Notes under the pieces: generated by a model | The model's input: only the letters and a program-made list of their open reading frames with translations | Databases searched by the model: none | What the model was told of the DNA's origin: nothing | Part shown: piece by piece, positions 34,501 through 43,341 of the stretch | Layout of the letters: every line of letters begins with the position of its first letter | Numbering within the stretch: position 1 is the stretch's first letter | NCBI GenBank assembly: GCA_017304945.1 | Contig: JAFKLG010000087.1 | Coordinates: 1-49,338 of the forward strand | Origin: Rhodospirillales bacterium | GTDB taxonomy: Bacteria > Pseudomonadota > Alphaproteobacteria > Acetobacterales > Acetobacteraceae | DNA: 49,338 bases | Direction of reading: 5' to 3' | Position numbers and translations under genes: made by a program

Positions 34501-35079
34501 CGACTGGTCGTCGATGACGATGATCCGCCCCGGCGGCCGCTCCGGATCGGCGAGCACCGCGTTCAGGCAGCGCTGCGTCTCCGCCAGCCCCTTGTAGACC
34601 GGCACCACCACGTCGACCGAGACGCGCGGCGGCATCCGCGCCTGATGCGGCGTGGCCGGCAGGTAGTCGGCGATGGCGATCGCCTGTTCGGTCGGCCAGC
34701 CGGCCCGCTCGCCCACCCGCAGGTGGTAGAGCAGCGGGTTGGCCGCCGCCTCCGGATGCTGCTCCACATACCAGGCGGCGTCGAAGCGCGGATGCGGGTT
34801 GCGCAGCTCCGCCGCCCCCACCTGCAGATAGTGCACGAGCGGATTGGCGGCGCTGGCGGAAACGTCGGCATAGCGGGACTGGTACCAGGCGGAGTCGAAC
34901 CAGCGGTTGGGATCGCGCCCCTCCGCGATGCCATGATGCACGAAATGGAGCAGCGGATCGGCGCCGGAGCCGGCCACGTCGGAGTAGCGCTCACAATACC
35001 ACGCGGCATCGAAGAAGCCGGCGAAGGCTTGCGCAAACATCGCGGCGCCCGATTTGTCAGGCGGGTCTCCTTGCGGCAT
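31546..35079 (-). CDS. Multi-module glycosyltransferase (GT2 plus two GT4-like modules)
   Basis: A 1177-residue cytoplasmic protein. Residues about 22-130 hold three repeats of the type FDAAWYCERYSDV followed by a Pro/His block and an EGRDP-like end, found at the front of large alphaproteobacterial glycosyltransferases. Residues 154-400 are a GT2 domain (VVVPVYKG, VIDDQSPEP, LLNSDTEVP, GGFDEKQFGRGYGEENDF). Residues about 440-780 are GT4-like (LLLVAHDLGGGVQRH, WPETFSYTLSAALAAGLPVV). The C-terminal third is a second GT4-like module (YDLDDDLLNIPA, CDTPFNRGKSAIKTLDYAAL). ATG 35079 has GGAAGGG just upstream. Such proteins add several sugars to surface glycans. Its donor sugars are unknown; dTDP-rhamnose is made by the rml genes in this window. 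Confidence 0.9.
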   Translation of the reverse strand: MPQGDPPDKSGAAMFAQAFAGFFDAAWYCERYSDVAGSGADPLLHFVHHGIAEGRDPNRWFDSAWYQSRYADVSASAANPLVHYLQVGAAELRNPHPRFDAAWYVEQHPEAAANPLLYHLRVGERAGWPTEQAIAIADYLPATPHQARMPPRVSVDVVVPVYKGLAETQRCLNAVLADPERPPGRIIVIDDQSPEPALSAWLDELAAARKIFLVRNMQNLGFVASANRGMVSAGDHDVVLLNSDTEVPPGWLVRLAAQAYAGPRIASVSPFSNNATICSYPQEDGGPIPFGLSLKEVDDACRTVNAGRSIVVPTTVGFCMYIRRDALTALGGFDEKQFGRGYGEENDFCMRARARGWENRLACDVFVFHEGNVSFGPEGSALSAKSSALVCQRYPEYDDLILRHVSLDEVGPFRFAVTLGLFGASRLPKLLLVAHDLGGGVQRHVQHLVEALQGRAHCLLLAASTRGTVLSVPAVAGHPCLTLPRDRLDELVLLLEHAGVGRVHIHHTLGVDLDLRHLIHRLGVPFDVTVHDYFALCPQVNLLPWPDQPHCGEPGPAACNACIAARPSHGAREILAWRREQAWMYLEADRVLCPSEDARQRLVRYGIGGRAVVAPHEPVPETAWRVAAPPLRGPLRVAVLGVLANHKGAHAVAAVAEAADPRELRIDLIGSVETDFPGDADTLLHATGPYQEAELPALLARLKPHVVWFPAAWPETFSYTLSAALAAGLPVVATAIGAFPERLVDRPLTWLAPPTSSAEDWLALFGQVRARLKAQRGVATAPRAPVADFYATQYLTPPTPPTPAQRLRDLRRPGRTSVVVIPERLDGRVISPCAYIRLLQPLDHPAIGADLDVAIASATEALDYRCDLIVTQRHAVPDVASATALARHARDTGAALVYDLDDDLLNIPATHADATELQPKARVVERMLRLATQVWVSTDALAAAIAPVRADARVMPNALDERLWTRPSRPPRPLGAPLRVLCMGTGTHGDDFAMIQPGLERLKAALGDRVTVDMLGVTARPDLPAWVNRLSLPVVAAASYPGFVQWIATQPAWDVGLAPLCDTPFNRGKSAIKTLDYAALDLAVLASDVTPYRGSLADGPGGLLLPSDPGAWYAALSALRRDPARLRRLADGAYTAFLADGTLAVRAASWRAALQAARESVSAPEPAVRKRRVRQVA

Positions 35080-35302
35080 CGAGTCCCTTCCGCCGGCGCG
35101 GCGCGTGGAAGTGGCATGCCGTTCGGCAGAGCCTCGGGTCTGCCCGGCCGAACGAAATACAATGGTAGCGGAATCCCGCAATAGCACGTGCTTTGTCAAG
35201 GAAAGACGACACCTGCGGTAGCAACCGGCTCGAAATCACAACCAACTGTCGAGATGTTGCTCAGCCATAGAGATGCCGTCCCACGCGAGAGAAGGAAGTG
35301 TC

Positions 35303-36130
35303 ATGAGCGATACGGTCGCCCAGCATTACGCGCAATCCGCCCTGCTGACCCGGCTTCTCGACGCGCTGCGCGCCGCCGGCAAGGACATGGACCGGCTGAC
35401 CACCGACGACCTCTCGCCGATCGACGAGTTCCACTCCCGCCGGCGTCGCGCCACCGAAGAACTCGGCGCCTGGCTCGCCCCGAGAGCGGACATGCGGGTG
35501 CTGGATATCGGCTCCGGCCTCGGCGGCCCAGCGCGTTATCTGGCGCAGACGTTCGGCTGCACCGTCACCGGGGTGGACCTGACACCCGACTTCGTCGACA
35601 CCGCCAACGGGCTGACGGCAGTGGTCGGCCTGCAGGATCGGGTGCGCTTCGAGGTGGGATCGGCGCTGTCCCTCCCCTTCCCCGACGCACAGTTCGACGC
35701 CGCCTGGTCACAGAACGTCGCGATGAACATCGCCGACCGGCCGCGCTACTACGCGGAGGCGTTCCGGGTGCTGCGGCCGGGCGGCCGGCTCGCGATCCAG
35801 GACGTCGCCGCCGGCACCGGCGAACCGCTCGACTTCCCGGTCATGTGGGCGGATCGGCCGGAGATCAGCTTCCTGCGCACGCCGGAGGAGACGCGCCGCC
35901 TGCTCGAGGGCGCCGGGTTCCAGGTGGCGGAATTTGCGGACACCTCCGACCGCGCCCTCGCGGAAACCGCCGCCGAACGTGCCAGCGCGCGGCCCGGGGA
36001 GGGACCGCCGGCGCTCGGCCTGCACCTGGTGATGGGGCCCGGTTTCCGCGACCGCATGCGCAACGCCCAGCGCGCCATGGAAGACGGGCGGTTGCGGCTG
36101 ATCACGGCCTTGCTGGTCAAGCCGGGCTGA
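35303..36130 (+). CDS. SAM-dependent class I methyltransferase
   Basis: A 275-residue methyltransferase. SAM-binding motif I is VLDIGSGLGGPARYLA (about 66-81), motif II is VTGVDLTPDFV, and later motifs are FDAAWSQNVAMNI and VLRPGGRLAIQDV. The layout resembles the UbiE/sarcosine-dimethylglycine methyltransferase group, but the substrate is not readable. ATG 35303 is preceded by GAAGGAAG. A CoA-transferase gene follows after 78 bp on the same strand. Confidence 0.88.
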   Translation: MSDTVAQHYAQSALLTRLLDALRAAGKDMDRLTTDDLSPIDEFHSRRRRATEELGAWLAPRADMRVLDIGSGLGGPARYLAQTFGCTVTGVDLTPDFVDTANGLTAVVGLQDRVRFEVGSALSLPFPDAQFDAAWSQNVAMNIADRPRYYAEAFRVLRPGGRLAIQDVAAGTGEPLDFPVMWADRPEISFLRTPEETRRLLEGAGFQVAEFADTSDRALAETAAERASARPGEGPPALGLHLVMGPGFRDRMRNAQRAMEDGRLRLITALLVKPG

Positions 36131-36208
36131 TCCCGCGCTGGCCCGCGGCCGGCGGGCATGGCACGCTCTTCCCAAAGGCCAAGCGCCACAAAGGGAGAGG
36201 AACACGCC

Positions 36209-37441
36209 ATGTCCGACGTCACCACGGAGCTGGGTCTGCTGGCGGGCGTCCGCATCGTCGACCTGACGCAGTTCGAGGCGGGCCCCGCCTGCACCGAGGC
36301 ACTCGCCTGGCTGGGCGCCGAGGTCGTCAAGATCGAGAACCCGAAACTCGGTGATCCCGGGCGGCGCCTGCGCGCCGGACAGCCGGACAACGACCCCTAT
36401 TACTTCCAGGTGTTCAACGCGAACAAGAAGTCGGTCACCGTCAACCTGAAGTCGCCGCACGGGCTCGCATTGGTGAAGGACATGCTGCGCCGCGCCGACG
36501 TGGTGGTGGAGAACTTCGCCCCCGGCGCGATCGAGCGGCTCGGCCTCGGCTGGGAGGTGGTGCACGCAATCAACCCCGGCATCGTCTACGCCCAGGTGAA
36601 AGGGTTCGGCGAGGGCAGCCCGTACGAGAAGAACCTCGCCTTCGACATGATCGCCCAGGCCTGCGGCGGCACGTTCAGCGTCACCGGCGACCCGGACGGA
36701 CCGCCGACGCGGCCCGGCTTCTCCCTGGGCGACACCGGCACCGGCATGCTGCTCGCCATCACCATCCTGGGCGCGCTGTACGACCGGCAACGCAGCGGCA
36801 AGGGACGACGGCTGCAGGTCGCGATGCAGGACGCGATGCTGCACTACATGCGGATCAACTTCGCGACCCAGGCCTTCACCGGCAAGGCGGCGCAGCGCGG
36901 CGGCAGCAAGGTGGTCGGCATCAACAACGCGCCGATGGGCCTCTACCCCTGTGCGCCGGGCGGCGCGAACGACTGGGTCTACATCATGACCAGCCGCGCC
37001 AACCCGGAACATTGGGATCGGCTGCTCACCCTGGTCGGGCGCGAGGACCTCATCGGCGATGCGCGCTACGCGACGCCCGCGGACCGTCTGGCGCGGGAGG
37101 CGGAGGTCGACGAGATCATCGCCGGCTGGACGCGCCGGCACACGAAGCAGGAAGCGATGCGCGCGATCGGCGCCGTCGGCGTCCCCGCGGGGGCGGTGTT
37201 CGACACGATGGAGCTGCACGAGGAGCCCAGCTTCGAGCAACGCGGCATCATGCAGGTGATGCAGCACCCGCACTACCGCCCGTTCAAGATGCCGGCCTGG
37301 CCGGTGCGGGTGGACGGCAAGGCGGCCCGCGTCGCCGCCTCCCCGGTTCTCGGCGAGCACACCGAGAGCGTGCTCGTGCGATGGATCGGGCTGAACGACA
37401 CCGATATCGCTGACCTGCGCGCGGCCGGCGCGATCGGATAG
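36209..37441 (+). CDS. CaiB/BaiF-family CoA-transferase (formyl-CoA transferase-like)
   Basis: A 410-residue class III CoA-transferase. The N-terminus reads LLAGVRIVDLTQFEAGPACT and LGAEVVKIENP, then NKKSVTVNLKSPHG and FSLGDTGTGM, where the Asp in the GDTGTG block is the likely catalytic residue forming an acyl-aspartyl intermediate. Length and pattern fit the Frc/CaiB family. ATG 36209 has GGGAGAGGAA upstream. It moves CoA between carboxylic acids; the acid is not identified, and no decarboxylase or dehydrogenase partner is adjacent. It ends 39 bp from the convergent napC stop. Confidence 0.9.
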   Translation: MSDVTTELGLLAGVRIVDLTQFEAGPACTEALAWLGAEVVKIENPKLGDPGRRLRAGQPDNDPYYFQVFNANKKSVTVNLKSPHGLALVKDMLRRADVVVENFAPGAIERLGLGWEVVHAINPGIVYAQVKGFGEGSPYEKNLAFDMIAQACGGTFSVTGDPDGPPTRPGFSLGDTGTGMLLAITILGALYDRQRSGKGRRLQVAMQDAMLHYMRINFATQAFTGKAAQRGGSKVVGINNAPMGLYPCAPGGANDWVYIMTSRANPEHWDRLLTLVGREDLIGDARYATPADRLAREAEVDEIIAGWTRRHTKQEAMRAIGAVGVPAGAVFDTMELHEEPSFEQRGIMQVMQHPHYRPFKMPAWPVRVDGKAARVAASPVLGEHTESVLVRWIGLNDTDIADLRAAGAIG

Positions 37442-37480
37442 CAGCCACGCGGTCGCCGACCGCGAGGCGGCGCGCCGGCG

Positions 37481-38107
37481 TCAGGGCTTGAGCACCGCCT
37501 GTTCGTCGGACCAGCCCGGCGGCACGCCGGTCATGTCGGGCAACTGGTGCGCGATGCCCTTGTGGCAGTCGATGCAGGTGCGCTCCCCGGTCAGCAGGTA
37601 GCGGCTGTGCAGCGTCGCCGCGCGCGGCGCCTGCTTGGTCAGGTCCATCGCCACCGCGCTGTGGCAGTTCCGGCACTCCAGGCTGTCGTTCGCCTTCAGG
37701 CGCGCCCATTCATGCCCGGCGAGCTCACGTCGTTTCCCGAGAAACTTCTCCCGCGTGTCGATGGTCCCGAAGAGCGCGCCCCAGACCTCCTTCGAGGCCT
37801 GCATCTTGCGCGCGATCTTGTAGGTCCAGTCATGCGGCACGTGGCAGTCCGCGCAGGTGGCTCGGACGCCCGACCGGTTGGAGAAATGCACCGTCTGGGC
37901 GAGTTCCGGATACACGTTGTCGCGCATCTCGTGGCAGCTCACGCAGAACGTCTCGGTGTTCGCGTATTCGAGCGCGGTGTTGAACCCGCCCCAGAACACG
38001 ACGCCAGCGGCGAACCCGCCCAGGGTGAGAAAGCCGAGGCTGAGCCCGGTCGCCGGGCGACGGATGATGCCCCACACGCAGCGGGCGAAGGACCACAGGC
38101 CGCGCAT
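37481..38107 (-). CDS. napC: Tetraheme quinol dehydrogenase NapC
   Basis: A 208-residue NapC/NirT cytochrome. One N-terminal membrane helix (about 20-45) anchors a periplasmic domain with four CxxCH heme sites: CVSCH (55), CADCH (85), CRNCH (145) and CIDCH (178). It passes electrons from the quinol pool to NapB/NapA. It is the last gene of napEDABC, starting 4 bp after napB. Confidence 0.96.
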   Translation of the reverse strand: MRGLWSFARCVWGIIRRPATGLSLGFLTLGGFAAGVVFWGGFNTALEYANTETFCVSCHEMRDNVYPELAQTVHFSNRSGVRATCADCHVPHDWTYKIARKMQASKEVWGALFGTIDTREKFLGKRRELAGHEWARLKANDSLECRNCHSAVAMDLTKQAPRAATLHSRYLLTGERTCIDCHKGIAHQLPDMTGVPPGWSDEQAVLKP

Positions 38108-38111
38108 CGGC

Positions 38112-38555
38112 TCACCGCCCGCCGCTCGAGAGCGAATCCCGGAACGTGTTCGGCACCAGCGGCGGTGCATCGGCCTGCGGCACGTGGCAGGCCGTGCAGA
38201 AATAGCGCCGTGGCGTGACGTCGGTCAGCACCTGGCCGTCGCGGTCCATGAAGTGCGTCACCGAGATCATCGGCGCACCGGACCCGGTGGTGAACTGGCG
38301 CGCGTGACAGCTCAGGCAGCGATTGGTGTTCAGGGTGAGCTGGTATCCCTCGATCGCATGCGGAATCACCGGCGGCTGCTCGGGATAGTTGCGCATCTGC
38401 CGCACGTCGTTGGTCACCATCGGCGGCACCGGCACTGCCTTCACCGCCTCGGTCGGCGGCGTATTGCCCGAAAGCCGCGGCGTGTCGGACAGGACCTGTG
38501 CGTGGAGGGGGGTCGTGACGCAGAGGACGAGCGCTGCAAGCAGCAGTGGATGCAT
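38112..38555 (-). CDS. napB: Diheme cytochrome c subunit NapB
   Basis: A 147-residue periplasmic protein with a Sec signal ([20 protein letters not shown]). Two heme sites are CLSCH (80-84) and CTACH (120-124), and the segment [19 protein letters not shown] is typical of NapB. It accepts electrons from NapC and feeds NapA. The frame runs open upstream through repeat sequence; ATG 38555 was chosen because the signal peptide begins there. A 197-bp repeat-containing gap separates it from napA. Confidence 0.95.
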   Translation of the reverse strand: MHPLLLAALVLCVTTPLHAQVLSDTPRLSGNTPPTEAVKAVPVPPMVTNDVRQMRNYPEQPPVIPHAIEGYQLTLNTNRCLSCHARQFTTGSGAPMISVTHFMDRDGQVLTDVTPRRYFCTACHVPQADAPPLVPNTFRDSLSSGGR

Positions 38556-38572
38556 GGCCGCGCTTGCGCCCG

Positions 38573-38680
38573 TGCGCGGCGCCCGCTGTGTCGTGCCCGG
38601 GCTTCGGCCGGCGATCCACGATGTCCAGGCCGCGCGGGAGAGCAGTCGTGGATGGCCGGACCAAGTCCGGCCATGACACG
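38573..38680. repeat. Hairpin repeats in the napA-napB gap
   Basis: The 197-bp gap between napA and napB contains a hairpin ATGGCCGGA/TCCGGCCAT (38652-38674, loop CCAAG), flanked by GTCGTGG and GACAC exactly as at 2781-2860. A degenerate inverted copy lies at about 38573-38612. This is the same repeat family as in the ABC operon and at the window end. Confidence 0.85.
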
Positions 38681-38752
38681 AGAGCGCAGGCCAAGCCCGG
38701 CTACAACGCAGGAGCGCGGACCACCCCTCGCCGCGGCCCAGAGCAAACGGCA

Positions 38753-41254
38753 TCACGCCACCACCGGCACGATCTTCACCGCGCATTTCTTGAAATCCGT
38801 TTGCTTGCTGATCGGGTCGGTGGCGTCGAGCGTCACCTGGTTGATGAGCTGGCTCGCGTCGAACCACGGCACGAACACCACCCCTGGCGGCATCCGGTTG
38901 CGGCCGCGAATCTCGATACGGCTGCGGATCAGCCCACGGCGGGAGATCACCTCGACCTCGGCTCCCTGGTTGATCCCCAGCCGGCGGGCGTCGAGAGGGT
39001 TCATGAAGACGCGGGCGCCGGGGAAGGCACGGTACAGTTCGGGCACGCGCATCGTCATCGAGCCCGAATGCCAGTGTTCCAGCACCCGCCCGGTGACCAG
39101 CCAGAAGCCATATTCGGCATCCGGGCTTTCGGCCGGCGGTTCGTACGGGGCGGTCAGGATCACCGCACGGCCATCGGGACGGCCGTAGAAGCGAATGCCC
39201 TGGCCAGGCTTCACGTAGGGATCGAGACCCTCCCGGTAGCGCCAGCGCGTCTCCTTCCCATCGACCACCGGCCAGCGGAGCCCGCGCACCTGATGATAGG
39301 TGTCGAACGGCGCCAGGTCGTGACCGTGACCGCGTCCGAACGCGGCGTATTCCTCGAACAGGCCCTTCTGCAGGTAGAAGCCGAAACGCTGCGAATCGTC
39401 ACAGGCGTAACCGGATTCGATGTCGGTGAGCGGAAACCGGTCCACGCTGCCGTTGCGGAACAGCACCTGGAAAAGCGTCTTGCCGCGGTACTGCGGATGG
39501 GCGGCCAGGGTCTCGACCGGCCACACCTCGTCGGTGGTGAAGCGCTTGCTGAACTCCACGACCTGCCACACGTCGGACCGCGCCTCGCCCGGCGGCGTGA
39601 CGAGCTGGTGCCAGAAAGCCGTGCGCCGCTCCGCATTGCCATAGGCGCCTTCCTTCTCCACCCACATCGCGGAGGGCAGGATCAGATCCGCGGCCTTCGC
39701 GGTCACCGTGGGATAGGCATCGGAGACGACGATGAAGTTGTCCGGGTTGCGATAGCCGCGCCAGGTCTCGTTGGCGCTGTTGGGCGCGGCCTGCAGGTTG
39801 TTGTTCACCTGCACCCAGAGGAAGTTGAGCTTGCCGTCCTTCAACATCCGGTCCTGCTGCACGGCGTGGTAGCCGGGGACCGGATTGAGGAAGCCCTCCG
39901 GAAGGCCCCACAGCTCCTCGGTATGTTTCCGGTGCGCGGGGTTGGCGACCAGCATGTCGGCCGGCAGCCGATGGGCGAAGGTGCCCACCTCGCGCGCGGT
40001 GCCGCAGGCGGAGGGCTGGCCGGTGAGCGAGAACGGCCCGTTGCCCGGCTCGCTGATCTTGCCGGTCAGCAGATGCAGGTTGTAGCAGAGCTGGTTCGCC
40101 CACACCCCGCGCACATGCTGGTTGAAGCCCATGGTCCATAGCGAGACGACCTTGCGCTTCGGATCGGCATAGAGTTCCGCCAGCGCGTGCAACTGGCTCG
40201 CCTCCACGCCGCTCAGCGCGGCCACTTTCTCGAGCGTGTAGTCGGCGACGAACGCCGCGTAGCTGTCGAAGTCGGTCGGCGTGGTCGCGGCGGGATCCTT
40301 GGCGCCGGCCGCACGCTTCTCCCGTGGATCGTCGGGCCGCAGCCCGTAGCCGATATCCGTCTGCGCCTTCAGGAACAGCGTGTGCTCGCGCACGAAGTCC
40401 TTGTTCACCCGGCCGGTGGTGATGATGTGGTTCGCGATGTAGTTGAGGATCGCGAGGTCGGTGCCCGGCTTGAACACGATCGGGATGTCGGCCAGGTCGG
40501 AACTGCGGTTGGTGAAGGTGGACAGCACCGCCACCTTGCAGTCCGGGGTCGAGAGCCGGCGGTCGGTGATCCGCGTCCACAGGATCGGATGCATCTCCGC
40601 CATGTTCGAGCCCCACAGCACGAACGCATCGGCCTGCTCGAAATCGTCGTAGCAGCCCATCGGCTCGTCCATGCCGAAGCTGCGCATGAAGGCGAAGGCG
40701 GCGGATGCCATGCAGTGCCGCGCGTTCGGGTCGAGGTTGTTCGAGCGGAACCCCGCGCGCATCAGCTTGGTCGCGGCGTAGCCTTCCCAGATCGTCCACT
40801 GGCCGGAGCCGAACATGCCGATGCCGGTCGGCCCTTTCTCCTTCAGGATGCGCTTGACCTGGGCGGCCATGACGTCGAACGCCTCGTCCCAGGACACCGG
40901 CTCGAACGCGCCGTCCTTGGCATAGACGCCATTGCGCTTGCGCAGCAGCGGCGTGGTCAGCCGGTCGGCGCCGTACATGATCTTCGAGAGGAAGTAGCCC
41001 TTCACGCAGTTGAGGCCGCGGTTGACCTCGGCCTGCGTGTCGCCGTGGGTGGCGACGACGTGGTCGTCCTTCACGCCGACCATGACGCCGCAGCCGGTGC
41101 CGCAGAACCGGCACGGGGCCTTGGACCACTTGATCTCGAGGGCGGCCCGCCCTCCGGCGACCGGCTGCGCCTCGGCGGCAAGCGGGATACCGGCGGCGGC
41201 CGCGGCGATGGCGGCGGCCTGCGCCTTGATGAGGTCGCGTCGAGCGAGGGTCAT
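38753..41254 (-). CDS. napA: Periplasmic nitrate reductase catalytic subunit NapA
   Basis: An 833-residue molybdoenzyme that reduces nitrate to nitrite. A Tat signal ([19 protein letters not shown]) precedes the [4Fe-4S] ligands C48, C51, C55 and C83 ([14 protein letters not shown]). C181 in ARHCMASA is the expected Mo ligand of the bis-MGD cofactor. Length is normal for NapA. The start ATG overlaps the napD stop (ATGA), which suits chaperone-coupled synthesis since NapD binds the NapA Tat signal. Confidence 0.98.
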   Translation of the reverse strand: MTLARRDLIKAQAAAIAAAAAGIPLAAEAQPVAGGRAALEIKWSKAPCRFCGTGCGVMVGVKDDHVVATHGDTQAEVNRGLNCVKGYFLSKIMYGADRLTTPLLRKRNGVYAKDGAFEPVSWDEAFDVMAAQVKRILKEKGPTGIGMFGSGQWTIWEGYAATKLMRAGFRSNNLDPNARHCMASAAFAFMRSFGMDEPMGCYDDFEQADAFVLWGSNMAEMHPILWTRITDRRLSTPDCKVAVLSTFTNRSSDLADIPIVFKPGTDLAILNYIANHIITTGRVNKDFVREHTLFLKAQTDIGYGLRPDDPREKRAAGAKDPAATTPTDFDSYAAFVADYTLEKVAALSGVEASQLHALAELYADPKRKVVSLWTMGFNQHVRGVWANQLCYNLHLLTGKISEPGNGPFSLTGQPSACGTAREVGTFAHRLPADMLVANPAHRKHTEELWGLPEGFLNPVPGYHAVQQDRMLKDGKLNFLWVQVNNNLQAAPNSANETWRGYRNPDNFIVVSDAYPTVTAKAADLILPSAMWVEKEGAYGNAERRTAFWHQLVTPPGEARSDVWQVVEFSKRFTTDEVWPVETLAAHPQYRGKTLFQVLFRNGSVDRFPLTDIESGYACDDSQRFGFYLQKGLFEEYAAFGRGHGHDLAPFDTYHQVRGLRWPVVDGKETRWRYREGLDPYVKPGQGIRFYGRPDGRAVILTAPYEPPAESPDAEYGFWLVTGRVLEHWHSGSMTMRVPELYRAFPGARVFMNPLDARRLGINQGAEVEVISRRGLIRSRIEIRGRNRMPPGVVFVPWFDASQLINQVTLDATDPISKQTDFKKCAVKIVPVVA

Positions 41255-41550
41255 GCGCGGTCCATCGGTTCGAGGGCTTGTTCGAAGACCATCGCCGCCG
41301 CCAGCGTCTCGGGCAGGGCGGCGATCGCGTCGAGCCGATCCGCGAGGGCTCGCGCGTGCGCGCCTTCCATCACGACGACGATGCGGCCGCCGACGACGGC
41401 GTGGACTTCGGTTTCGGGCAGGCTGGCGATGCGGGCGGCGAGCGCGTTCGCCTGGGCGGGGTGCGTCGAGATCACCGCGGAGGCGATGTGTCCCGTGCCC
41501 AGCTGGGGTTCGGCCGCACCGGATGCCGCGAGCCCGGCGTCAACGGCCAT
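41251..41550 (-). CDS. napD: NapA signal-peptide chaperone NapD
   Basis: A 99-residue cytoplasmic protein with the NapD pattern [40 protein letters not shown] and a short C-terminal helix. It binds the NapA Tat signal and delays export until the cofactor is inserted. ATG 41550 was chosen for a normal NapD length with a slightly long N-terminus; ATG 41565 is also possible. It overlaps napE by 11 bp and napA by 4 bp. Confidence 0.92.
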   Translation of the reverse strand: MAVDAGLAASGAAEPQLGTGHIASAVISTHPAQANALAARIASLPETEVHAVVGGRIVVVMEGAHARALADRLDAIAALPETLAAAMVFEQALEPMDRA

Positions 41551-41743
41551 GGCCGCCGCTCCCATAGGTGGGCGGGCCATAGACCTGTTGACCCATCCAG
41601 ACCGCAAACCCGTAGGCGCCGACGAAGCCGACCGTGAGCACCGGCCAGGCGAGCACCGAAAGGAGCAGGAAGACGAGCAGTTCGTGGCGGCGTGCGGCGG
41701 CCGTCGCCACCACGGGCGCCGGTCGGGACGGATCGCGCTGCAT
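41540..41743 (-). CDS. napE: Small membrane protein NapE
   Basis: A 67-residue protein with one membrane helix: RRHELLVFLLLSVLAWPVLT followed by VGFVGAYGFAVWM, matching NapE of alphaproteobacterial nap operons. Its function is not established. ATG 41743 is preceded by AGGAG. It is the first nap gene, about 60 bp downstream of a FixK/FNR box. Confidence 0.9.
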   Translation of the reverse strand: MQRDPSRPAPVVATAAARRHELLVFLLLSVLAWPVLTVGFVGAYGFAVWMGQQVYGPPTYGSGGHGR

Positions 41744-41800
41744 CGGTCGGTCTCCTGGCGTTTCCGACCGGGAAATAGGCATGAAGAATGCCGCTTTGCG

Positions 41801-41814
41801 TTGACCTGGATCAA
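41801..41814. promoter_or_regulatory. FixK/FNR box upstream of napE
   Basis: On the plus strand TTGACCTGGATCAA matches TTGAT-N4-ATCAA with one change. A -10-like TATTTC (minus strand, 41777-41772) is spaced so that the box centre falls near -41.5, the class II activator position. The start site would be near 41766, just before the napE ribosome site. FixK (46468-47172) is the likely binder. Confidence 0.82.
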
Positions 41815-41985
41815 CGGCGACGGCGCTACGGCGGCGACCGAAGTGTCCGTGGTTTACGGCGCGCAAAGCTGATTGTATGTTCCTCGCATGTCCCGCCCCG
41901 TCGTCAACCATACGCCGATGATTAAGCGTCCCTCCGGGGCTGCTTCGGCGTGCGCGTGGTGACCAGCCCGACATAACGCACCCCG

Positions 41986-42022
41986 AAAGCCCCACCGGAG
42001 ACGGTTCGGGGCTTTTCTTTTC
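41986..42022 (+). terminator. Intrinsic terminator, possibly an attenuator, before asd
   Basis: The stem AAAGCCCC (41986-41993) pairs with GGGGCTTT (42008-42015), extended by ACCG/CGGT around a GAGA loop, and is followed by TCTTTT. An alternative pairing CCCCGAA (41981-41987) with TTCGGGG overlaps it. A short frame reading V-R-V-V-T-S-P-T then stop ends at 41976, just before the hairpin. It lies 36 bp before the asd ATG, so attenuation of asd is plausible; the leader peptide start is not clear. Confidence 0.6.
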
Positions 42023-42057
42023 CGACCCGTTCCCGGCCCATCAGGAGAACGGAGTCC

Positions 42058-43092
42058 ATGAGTGCCCAGCCCCCTTCCCAGAGTCCCGCGCCGCGGGTCG
42101 GCATCGTCGGCGCGACCGGCGCCGTCGGTGGCGAATTGCTGCTCTGTCTCGAGCAGCGGCGATTTCCGCTGTCTTCCTTGCGGCTGTTCGCCTCGCCGCG
42201 ATCGGCCGGACGCTCGCTGCTGTTCCGCGACGAGCCGGTCAAGGTCGAGGCGCTGACCGAGGCAGCGCTCGCCGGCCTCGACATCGTGCTGTTCTCGGCC
42301 GGCAGCGCGACCTCCCGGCAGTTCGCGCCGGCCGCCATGCGTCACGGCGCGGTGGTGGTCGACAACTCCTCGGCGTTCCGCATGGACGCCGATGTGCCGC
42401 TGGTCGTGCCGGAGGTGAACCCGGCGGCGATCACCGCGCATCGCGGGCTGATCGCCAACCCGAACTGCGTGGCGATCGTGGCGGCGGTGCCGCTCTGGCC
42501 GCTGCACCGGGTCAACCCGATCTGCCGCATCATCGCCGCGACCTATCAGGCGGCTTCCGGCGCGGGGGCCGCGGCGATGGAGGAACTCCGTGAAAGCACC
42601 GAGGCCTATCTCGAAGGGCGCGACTATCCGGCGCGGGTGCTGGCACACCCGTACGCGTTCAACCTGTTCAGCCACGACACGGCGGTGGATCCGCTGACCG
42701 GGTACAACGACGAGGAGACCAAGGTCATCCGGGAGATGCGGAAGATCATGGGCGAGCCGGAGCTGCGCATCGGGGTCACCTGCATCCGCGTGCCGGTCCT
42801 GCGTGCCCATTCGATCGCGCTGACGGTGGAGTTCGCCGACCCGATCACGCCGGAGGCGGTGCGGGCGCTGCTGGCCGCGGCGCCGGGGGTGCGGCTGGTG
42901 GACGACGTGGCGCACAACCATTTCCCGATGCCGCGCGAGGCCTCGGGGCAGGACGACATCCTGGTCGGCCGGATCCGCCGGGACGTCAGTGATCCGAGCG
43001 GCCGGTCGGTGGCGATGTTCGTGGCGGGGGATCAGTTGCTGAAGGGGGCGGCGCTCAACGCGGTGCAGATCGCGGAGCGGCTGGTCGGCTGA
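42058..43092 (+). CDS. asd: Aspartate-semialdehyde dehydrogenase
   Basis: A 344-residue cytoplasmic enzyme that reduces aspartyl phosphate to the semialdehyde, at the branch to lysine, threonine, methionine and diaminopimelate. The NADP-binding motif is VGIVGATGAVGGELL (14-28), and the catalytic Cys is C137 in NPNCVAI. AAHSIALTVEF-like and HNHFPMPREASGQDD segments are typical. ATG 42058 has AGGAG upstream. The gene stands alone behind a terminator-like hairpin, and repeats follow its stop. Confidence 0.96.
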   Translation: MSAQPPSQSPAPRVGIVGATGAVGGELLLCLEQRRFPLSSLRLFASPRSAGRSLLFRDEPVKVEALTEAALAGLDIVLFSAGSATSRQFAPAAMRHGAVVVDNSSAFRMDADVPLVVPEVNPAAITAHRGLIANPNCVAIVAAVPLWPLHRVNPICRIIAATYQAASGAGAAAMEELRESTEAYLEGRDYPARVLAHPYAFNLFSHDTAVDPLTGYNDEETKVIREMRKIMGEPELRIGVTCIRVPVLRAHSIALTVEFADPITPEAVRALLAAAPGVRLVDDVAHNHFPMPREASGQDDILVGRIRRDVSDPSGRSVAMFVAGDQLLKGAALNAVQIAERLVG

Positions 43093-43341
43093 GGCTGCGC
43101 GGGGCACGCCCCGGTGGGGCGTGGGCGCCGTGAGCGAGGCTTGCCGCGCCGGCGCTCCTCCGGGACGCCGCTCCTCCGGGCGGCGGCGCCTCAGGGTGCG
43201 ATCCTTGGGGAGCGTTCCTTGGGCGGCGTTCCCTGAGGGGCGTTCCCTGAGGGGCATGCCCCGTCGGGTGCGCCTTCAGGGACGTTCCTTAGCGGGCGCT
43301 TCTCCGGGGCGCGCTCTTCGGCGCGCCGATTGCGGCGGGGC
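43093..43341. repeat. Repeat-rich gap after asd
   Basis: Three 14-bp units related to CGTTCCCTGAGGGG lie in tandem at 43213-43226 (diverged), 43227-43240 and 43241-43254. Further GGGGC-rich partial copies and a GGGGCACGCCCC hairpin follow the asd stop. CGTTCCTTAGCGG (43283-43295) recurs at 49104-49116. No gene is seen. Confidence 0.75.

Noticed and set aside
35183..35192. Palindrome AGCACGTGCT with a nearby TTGACA between the glycosyltransferase and methyltransferase genes
   Set aside because: No -10 at suitable spacing was found and a single 10-bp palindrome is weak evidence for an operator.
38112..38867. Extended NapB start at 38867
   Set aside because: The extension translates repeat sequence and part of napA antisense; the signal peptide begins at 38555.
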